Below, piece after piece: positions 60,129 through 64,000 of a stretch of DNA of 64,000 bases. The notes beneath the pieces were generated by a model, which did not search any database, had not been told where the DNA came from, and saw nothing but the letters and a program-made list of their open reading frames with translations. The stretch covers positions 1,922,001 to 1,986,000 of the forward strand of contig NZ_JASKUT010000002.1 in assembly GCF_030167925.1 (NCBI RefSeq), read 5' to 3'. This DNA comes from Paenibacillus silviterrae. GTDB taxonomy: Bacteria; Bacillota; Bacilli; Paenibacillales; NBRC-103111. Made by a program: the position numbers and the translations under genes. The stretch's first letter is position 1, and each line of letters opens with the position of its first letter.

Positions 60129-60911
60129 ATGGATTTCGGTTGGATCATCACCCTGTTCGTTATCGGCTTTGCCGGTTCCTTCATTTCAGGGATGGTCGGT
60201 ATCGGCGGGTCCATTATTAAGTATCCGATGCTGCTGTACATCCCCCCGGCTTTAGGATATCTAGCTTTTACGGCTCAAGAGGTTTCGGCGATCAGTGCGG
60301 TTCAAGTATTTTTCGCAACATTAGCAGGTATGTTCGCTTTTCGCAAAGGCGGCTACATGAATAAATCGTTAGTTTTATCCATGGGTATCGCGATTGTCGT
60401 CGGAAGCTTCGTAGGTGGCTACGGGTCTAAATTATTGCCTGATGATGTAATTAATCTTGTTTATGCCATCCTTGCTCTCATAGCGGGTATTATGATGTTC
60501 CTACCCAAGAAAGCCAATGAGGATGCTGATTATACGAAGCTGCAGTTCAATATGCCGCTCGCAGCCCTATTGGCCGCCGTTATCGGGATTCTTTCCGGAA
60601 TCGTCGGGGCGGCAGGAGCGTTCATCACGGTTCCGGTCATGTTAGTACTATTGAAAATACCGACGCGAGTTGCCATTGCCTCATCGCTCGCTATAACCTT
60701 TATTTCCTCGATCGGTTCTACAGCTGGGAAATTCATGGGGGGCCATATGCTCCTGATCCCGTCCATCGTCATGGTTGCGGCGAGTACGATTGCTTCGCCG
60801 ATAGGAGCGAAAATTAGTAAAAAGCTGAATACGAAAGTTCTTCAATGGATATTGGCCGCTCTTATCGTGGCTACCGTCATCAAAATATGGACTGGTATCA
60901 TTTTAACCTAA
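60129..60911 (+). CDS. TauE/SafE-family sulfur anion transporter (YrkJ-like)
   Basis: Membrane protein of 260 residues with about eight helices and two half-repeats (FAGSFISGMVGIGGSIIKYP and LLAAVIGILSGIVGAAGAFI). The TauE/SafE family moves sulfite, thiosulfate or sulfoacetate; in cst-like operons it is thought to remove products of persulfide oxidation. Length matches B. subtilis YrkJ. Start at ATG 60129 behind AAAGGAG. First gene of the operon. Confidence 0.92.
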   Translation: MDFGWIITLFVIGFAGSFISGMVGIGGSIIKYPMLLYIPPALGYLAFTAQEVSAISAVQVFFATLAGMFAFRKGGYMNKSLVLSMGIAIVVGSFVGGYGSKLLPDDVINLVYAILALIAGIMMFLPKKANEDADYTKLQFNMPLAALLAAVIGILSGIVGAAGAFITVPVMLVLLKIPTRVAIASSLAITFISSIGSTAGKFMGGHMLLIPSIVMVAASTIASPIGAKISKKLNTKVLQWILAALIVATVIKIWTGIILT

Positions 60912-60924
60912 TGGAGGAGATACC

Positions 60925-60969
60925 ATGCGTGAACACAGTAATCATACCGAGAAAGGATGCGTAACATGA
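60925..60969 (+). CDS. Possible 14-codon leader ORF
   Basis: MREHSNHTEKGCVT, ATG 60925 behind GGAGGAGA, ends in a TGA that overlaps the next ATG (ATGA at 60966-60969). One Cys near the end. It might couple translation into the TusA-rhodanese gene or be a leftover. Not a recognised protein. Confidence 0.35.
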   Translation: MREHSNHTEKGCVT

Positions 60970-61538
60970 GCAATCTACAAGCAGATCGAACGTTGGATTG
61001 TGCTGGCTTGGCATGTCCCATGCCTGTGGTTCGTACCAAAAAAGCCATGGAAGAGATAAAGACAGGCGAGATTTTGGAGGTAAGAGCCACGGATAAAGGC
61101 TCCGTTGCCGATCTTCAAAGCTGGGCCAAGCGAACGGGTCACCAGTATATCGGATTAAAGGAAGAAAGCGAAGTGTATCGTCATTTTATCCGTAAGGCAG
61201 ATTCGTCCGAGGTGAAAGCGGAAGCTAAGTATCCTCTTACGGCTCCCCTTGATGAGATAAACTTGAAATTGGCGGGCGGGGAGAAACTAAACATTTTGGA
61301 TGTTCGCGAACCGGCGGAGTACGCATTCGGTCGTCTGCCAGGGGCAATATCCATTCCTGCGGGAGAACTGGAGCAGCGAATCCAAGAGCTGAATCCCACT
61401 GAGGAGTATTACGTCGTATGCCGTACCGGCAGCCGTAGTGATATGGCTTGTCAAGCCTTAGCTGAAAAAGGCTTTACGAAAGTCAAGAATGTGCTGCCCG
61501 GAATGACGGAGTGGACAGGCGAAATAGAGAGAGATTAA
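60966..61538 (+). CDS. yrkF: TusA-rhodanese fusion sulfurtransferase (YrkF-like)
   Basis: Two-domain sulfur carrier of 190 residues. The TusA domain (about 5-78) has the persulfide Cys17 in CAGLACPMP and VRATDKGSVADL; a C-terminal rhodanese domain (about 93-188) has the catalytic Cys152 in VVCRTGSRSD, with DVREPAEYAFGRLPGAI. It would relay sulfane sulfur between partner proteins. The layout and length match B. subtilis YrkF (185). AAAGGA precedes ATG 60966. Confidence 0.93.
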   Translation: MSNLQADRTLDCAGLACPMPVVRTKKAMEEIKTGEILEVRATDKGSVADLQSWAKRTGHQYIGLKEESEVYRHFIRKADSSEVKAEAKYPLTAPLDEINLKLAGGEKLNILDVREPAEYAFGRLPGAISIPAGELEQRIQELNPTEEYYVVCRTGSRSDMACQALAEKGFTKVKNVLPGMTEWTGEIERD

Positions 61539-61559
61539 ACCATCAGGAGGTTGTTCGAA

Positions 61560-62705
61560 ATGACGACAAACCTAATACACAAAATGAACGCCAAAGAAGC
61601 GGCAAGAAAGATTCTTAACCATGAAGAGCTCTTTATCCTGGATGTTCGTAACGAAACGGATTTTGCGGATTGGAGAATCGAGGGACAAAGCGTAGAGATA
61701 ATCAACATCCCCTACTTCGATTTGATCGATGGAGTCGATCCGGCGCTCGATCAAATTCCGGATGGCAAGGACGTACTGGTAGTATGCGCCAAAGAGGGCT
61801 CTTCTGTATTTGTTGCCGAACAAATTGCTGAAGCAGGAAGAAGCCATGTGTATTATCTGGAAGGCGGCATGAAATCCTGGAGTGAATATCTTGAGCCGGT
61901 GAAGGTAGCCGACCTGTCCGGCGGTGGAGAGCTGTATCAGTTTGTTCGCATCGGCAAAGGCTGTTTGTCCTATATGGTGCTCTCGGGCGGAGAAGCGGCG
62001 ATTATCGACTCCACTCGGATGATTGACCAATATGATAGCTTTCTGAATGAAAACAATGCGAAGCTAATTCACGCCATCGATACGCATCTTCATGCCGACC
62101 ATATCTCCGGGGGGCGCGCCCTGGCTGAGAAATATGGTGCAGCCTATCATCTGCCTCCTAAGGATGCGACAGAGGTTACGTTCAGCTACGAACCGCTGGA
62201 AGAGGGAAAGCCTATTCATGTCGGCAATGAAACCATTGTAGTTCAGCCTATCTACTCCCCTGGTCATACGATTGGTTCCACGTCTTTCATCCTAGATAAC
62301 CAGTACCTGCTTTCCGGAGATATTTTATTTGTGGAATCCATCGGACGTCCAGACCTGGCAGGCCTTGCTCAGGATTGGGTCGGAGATCTTCGTGAGACGC
62401 TTTACAGCCGTTATAAGAATTTATCTGACGATCTCGTCGTTCTCCCTGCCCATTTTGGTAAAGTAACGGAGCTTGGAGCAGGCGGGCTTGTATCCGGTCG
62501 TCTAGGTGATCTTTACAGGAATAACCCGGGCTTAAACATTCAAGATGAGGGGGAGTTCCGTAAGACAGTTACGGAAAACCTGCCGCCTCAGCCTAAGGCG
62601 TATCAAGAAATCCGTCGAACCAATATGGGTAAAATCAACCCGAGTGAAGAGGAGCAGCGTGAGATGGAAATGGGTCCGAACCGCTGTGCCGTTCATGATA
62701 ATTAA
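61560..62705 (+). CDS. yrkH: Rhodanese-metallo-beta-lactamase fusion, persulfide-dioxygenase-like (YrkH/CstB-like)
   Basis: Protein of 381 residues. An N-terminal rhodanese domain (about 8-105) carries Cys76 in VVCAKEGSS. It is followed by a metallo-beta-lactamase-type domain of the ETHE1/persulfide-dioxygenase group with THLHADHISGG, SPGHTIGS, LSGDILFVESIGRPDL and PAHFGK supplying the His/Asp iron ligands. It would oxidise glutathione- or other low-molecular-weight persulfides to sulfite or thiosulfate. In S. aureus CstB the MBL domain comes first; here the rhodanese domain is N-terminal, as in YrkH. GGAGG precedes ATG 61560. Confidence 0.92.
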   Translation: MTTNLIHKMNAKEAARKILNHEELFILDVRNETDFADWRIEGQSVEIINIPYFDLIDGVDPALDQIPDGKDVLVVCAKEGSSVFVAEQIAEAGRSHVYYLEGGMKSWSEYLEPVKVADLSGGGELYQFVRIGKGCLSYMVLSGGEAAIIDSTRMIDQYDSFLNENNAKLIHAIDTHLHADHISGGRALAEKYGAAYHLPPKDATEVTFSYEPLEEGKPIHVGNETIVVQPIYSPGHTIGSTSFILDNQYLLSGDILFVESIGRPDLAGLAQDWVGDLRETLYSRYKNLSDDLVVLPAHFGKVTELGAGGLVSGRLGDLYRNNPGLNIQDEGEFRKTVTENLPPQPKAYQEIRRTNMGKINPSEEEQREMEMGPNRCAVHDN

Positions 62706-62718
62706 GGAGGAAATCGTA

Positions 62719-62946
62719 ATGAATAGTCATAAAGTATTGGATGCAAAAGGGTTAGCTTGTCCTATGCCCATCGTAAGGACCAAAAAGACCATTGACGAAT
62801 TGGAATCGGGACAGGTTTTGGAAGTACATGCCACAGATAAAGGGGCTAAGAATGATTTGACCGCATGGGCGAAAAGTACAGGACATGAACTAGTACAAAA
62901 TACGGAAGAAGACGGTGTATATAAATTTTGGATTAAGAAGGCCTAA
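62719..62946 (+). CDS. yrkI: TusA-family sulfur carrier (YrkI-like)
   Basis: Single-domain TusA protein of 75 residues with Cys14 in KGLACPMPIVRTKK and ATDKGAKNDLTAW. Very similar to the TusA half of the fusion two genes upstream. It would carry persulfide sulfur to or from the DsrE-like protein. Start at ATG 62719 behind AAGGAGG; the frame running from 62545 lies inside the previous gene and is not translated. Confidence 0.93.
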   Translation: MNSHKVLDAKGLACPMPIVRTKKTIDELESGQVLEVHATDKGAKNDLTAWAKSTGHELVQNTEEDGVYKFWIKKA

Positions 62947-62973
62947 TAGGCAAATGAAATGGAGAGATGGTAC

Positions 62974-63453
62974 GTGACACAGAAACAAAAATCTACGATT
63001 GTACTGTTTAGCGGGGAATTGGATAAGGCGATCGCCGCCTTTATTATAGCGAACGGGGCGGCTGCCTACGATCATGAGGTTACGATCTTTTTTACCTTCT
63101 GGGGCTTGAATGCTCTTAGAAAAGACGAACCGATAGCTGTAAAGAAGGGCTTCCTGGAAAAAATGTTCGGCAAACTGATGCCGCGAGGCGCCAATAAGCT
63201 TGGTTTATCAAAAATGAACTATGCCGGAATGGGCCCTCAGATGATTAAGCACGTAATGAAGAAGCATAATGCACTGAGCTTGCCTCAGTTGATCGAGCTG
63301 GCACAGGAGCAAGGCGTTAAGCTTGTGGCTTGTACCATGACCATGGACCTGTTGGGTTTGCAACAAGAGGAGCTGCTTGATGGAATCGAATATGCAGGAG
63401 TGGCTGCTTATCTTGGAGATGCTTCTGAAGGAAAAGTAAACCTGTTTATCTAA
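62974..63453 (+). CDS. yrkE: DsrE/DsrF-like sulfur-relay protein (YrkE-like)
   Basis: Alpha/beta protein of 159 residues of the DsrE/F/H-like family. Typical parts are VLFSGELDKAIAAFIIANGA, VTIFFTFWGLNALRK and KLVACTMTMDLLGL with the conserved Cys120. Start chosen at GTG 62974, nine bases after GGAGAG; the ATG at 62959 overlaps that site. Length fits YrkE (~160). Last gene of the operon proper. Confidence 0.92.
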   Translation: MTQKQKSTIVLFSGELDKAIAAFIIANGAAAYDHEVTIFFTFWGLNALRKDEPIAVKKGFLEKMFGKLMPRGANKLGLSKMNYAGMGPQMIKHVMKKHNALSLPQLIELAQEQGVKLVACTMTMDLLGLQQEELLDGIEYAGVAAYLGDASEGKVNLFI

Positions 63454-63481
63454 GGCCAAACCATAATTCACTCCTTTCATA

Positions 63482-63511
63482 TTGTTAGCTGCAATTATTC
63501 AAGGCTATAAT
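63482..63511 (+). promoter_or_regulatory. Promoter of the cstR-like gene
   Basis: TTGTTA (63482-63487), 18-bp spacer, TATAAT (63506-63511), directly abutting operator 3. The repressor has its own controlled promoter. Confidence 0.65.
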
Positions 63512-63527
63512 ATACCCATACATGTAT
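63512..63527 (+). promoter_or_regulatory. CstR-type operator 3 (one degenerate half)
   Basis: ATACCC-ATAC-ATGTAT: the left half and the ATAC core equal operator 1; the right half has two changes. It should bind more weakly, allowing basal repressor synthesis. Confidence 0.7.
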
Positions 63528-63549
63528 AAGCTAAGGAAGGGTGAATGGA

Positions 63550-63810
63550 ATGATCTATGATGATGATGTGAAAAGAAGATTGAAGCGGATGGAAGGCCAA
63601 GCTAGAGGTGTTCTTAACATGATGGAGGAGGGCAAAAACTGCAAGGATGTTGTAAGTCAGCTCTCCGCTATTCGCAGCGCAGCCGATAAAGCCATCGCGT
63701 ATATTGTAGCGGTCAACCTGGAGCAATGCATTCTGGAGCAAAAAGAAGCGGGAAAAGATACCAGCCAGGTAGTCAAAGAAGCTATGGAGCTCTTAGTGAA
63801 AAGCAGATAA
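63550..63810 (+). CDS. cstR: CsoR-family persulfide-sensing repressor (CstR type)
   Basis: All-helical repressor of 86 residues. The Cys pair is C31 (GKNCKD) and C60 (VNLEQC). The position four before C60, which is a copper-binding His in CsoR, is Asn56. Loss of the His and retention of two Cys is the hallmark of CstR, in which C31 and C60 become cross-linked by sulfane sulfur and release DNA. Start at ATG 63550, nine bases after GGAAGG; GTG 63541 abuts the site. Expected targets are the three ATACCC-type operators. YrkD of B. subtilis occupies the same place. Confidence 0.93.
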   Translation: MIYDDDVKRRLKRMEGQARGVLNMMEEGKNCKDVVSQLSAIRSAADKAIAYIVAVNLEQCILEQKEAGKDTSQVVKEAMELLVKSR

Positions 63811-63866
63811 CAGCAGGAAAATAAGGAAATAAATCAGTCCTTACACATACCAGGGACAAAATAAAG

Positions 63867-63919
63867 AAAGGTACAGCTCTCAAGGAAAAATATGAGAAGT
63901 CTGTACCTTATTTATTTCA
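63867..63919. terminator. Bidirectional terminator after cstR
   Basis: AAGGTACAG (63868-63876) pairs with CTGTACCTT (63901-63909), extended by CTCTCA/TGAGAA inside. A T-rich tail follows on the plus side. Confidence 0.75.
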
Positions 63920-63921
63920 GC

Positions 63922-64000
63922 TTATCTGAATTCCGTCGGTATTCTCCGGGAAACCCCCGTCAAAATGGCCGTCTCCACAACGGCATTCCTTACTTTGGCA
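63922..64000 (-). CDS. C-terminal end of a minus-strand gene running off the window (unidentified)
   Basis: Reading the minus strand from the right edge gives an uninterrupted 25-codon frame (VRNAVVETAILTGVSRRIPT and a few more residues), ending in TAA at 63922-63924 just before a terminator. Too short to identify, and it may be chance, but the position in front of a bidirectional terminator supports it. Confidence 0.4.
   Translation of the reverse strand, partial: AKVRNAVVETAILTGVSRRIPTEFR

Noticed and set aside
62545..62718. N-terminal extension of the small TusA gene
   Set aside because: It overlaps the MBL gene in another frame, is highly basic and unlike TusA. ATG 62719 has a strong site.

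Overview
The window reads as chromosome of a spore-forming, S-layer-bearing Gram-positive bacterium of the Paenibacillaceae, most likely Paenibacillus or a close relative. The evidence is two ger spore-germination operons, surface proteins with SLH domains, a YesN-type membrane-bound AraC regulator beside an LplB/YtcP-type sugar transporter with no ATPase gene, several large secreted Ig/cadherin-like proteins, strong AGGAGG-type ribosome sites and frequent TTG/GTG starts. I see no rRNA, tRNA, CRISPR array or prophage.

Layout. 1-5.6 kb: the end of an ABC exporter, then a MarR-controlled drug-efflux operon (MarR, two HlyD-type adaptors, 14-TM DHA2 pump). 5.9-20.4 kb: mostly single genes (exonuclease III, an OB-fold-like protein, DUF975 and VTT/DedA-type membrane proteins, a DUF1906 lysin-like protein, a four-repeat Ig-like exported protein, TerC, a multi-PAS histidine kinase, a methyltransferase, a secreted protein with an L,D-transpeptidase-like motif, a frameshifted GNAT remnant, oligoendopeptidase F, a MerR-TipAS regulator). 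20.4-22.3 kb: a non-coding tandem repeat with alternating 51/61-bp spacing, split by an apparently intact IS3-family element. 22.4-40.6 kb: a large glycan-use locus. 40.7-55.8 kb: a PadR regulator with a double palindromic operator, two germinant-receptor operons, small VOC, MOSC, Rrf2 and NmrA-type genes, and an orphan solute-binding lipoprotein. 56.0-59.8 kb: a two-component system followed by an SLH protein. 59.9-63.8 kb: a persulfide/sulfane-sulfur operon like Bacillus yrk and staphylococcal cst, with its CstR-type repressor and three matching operator sites.

The most interesting unit is the glycan locus. NagB- and NagA-type enzymes are followed by a convergent pair (CBM9-like protein, membrane AraC regulator), then divergently by an operon of two permeases, a binding lipoprotein, a ~2015-residue S-layer-anchored protein with a TIM-barrel-like region and two DNRLRE/CBM96-like modules, a secreted ~500-residue protein with a DxE motif and the same module type, and a cytoplasmic GH20 hexosaminidase. 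The proposed logic is cleavage of an N-acetylhexosamine-containing polymer at the cell surface, import of oligosaccharides, cytoplasmic trimming by GH20, then NagA and NagB. No amino-sugar kinase and no ATPase for the importer is visible, so both must be encoded elsewhere.

Protein families were recognised from sequence alone; no database search was run. Start codons were moved from the longest frame to the codon best placed behind a ribosome site where the sequence made that clear.
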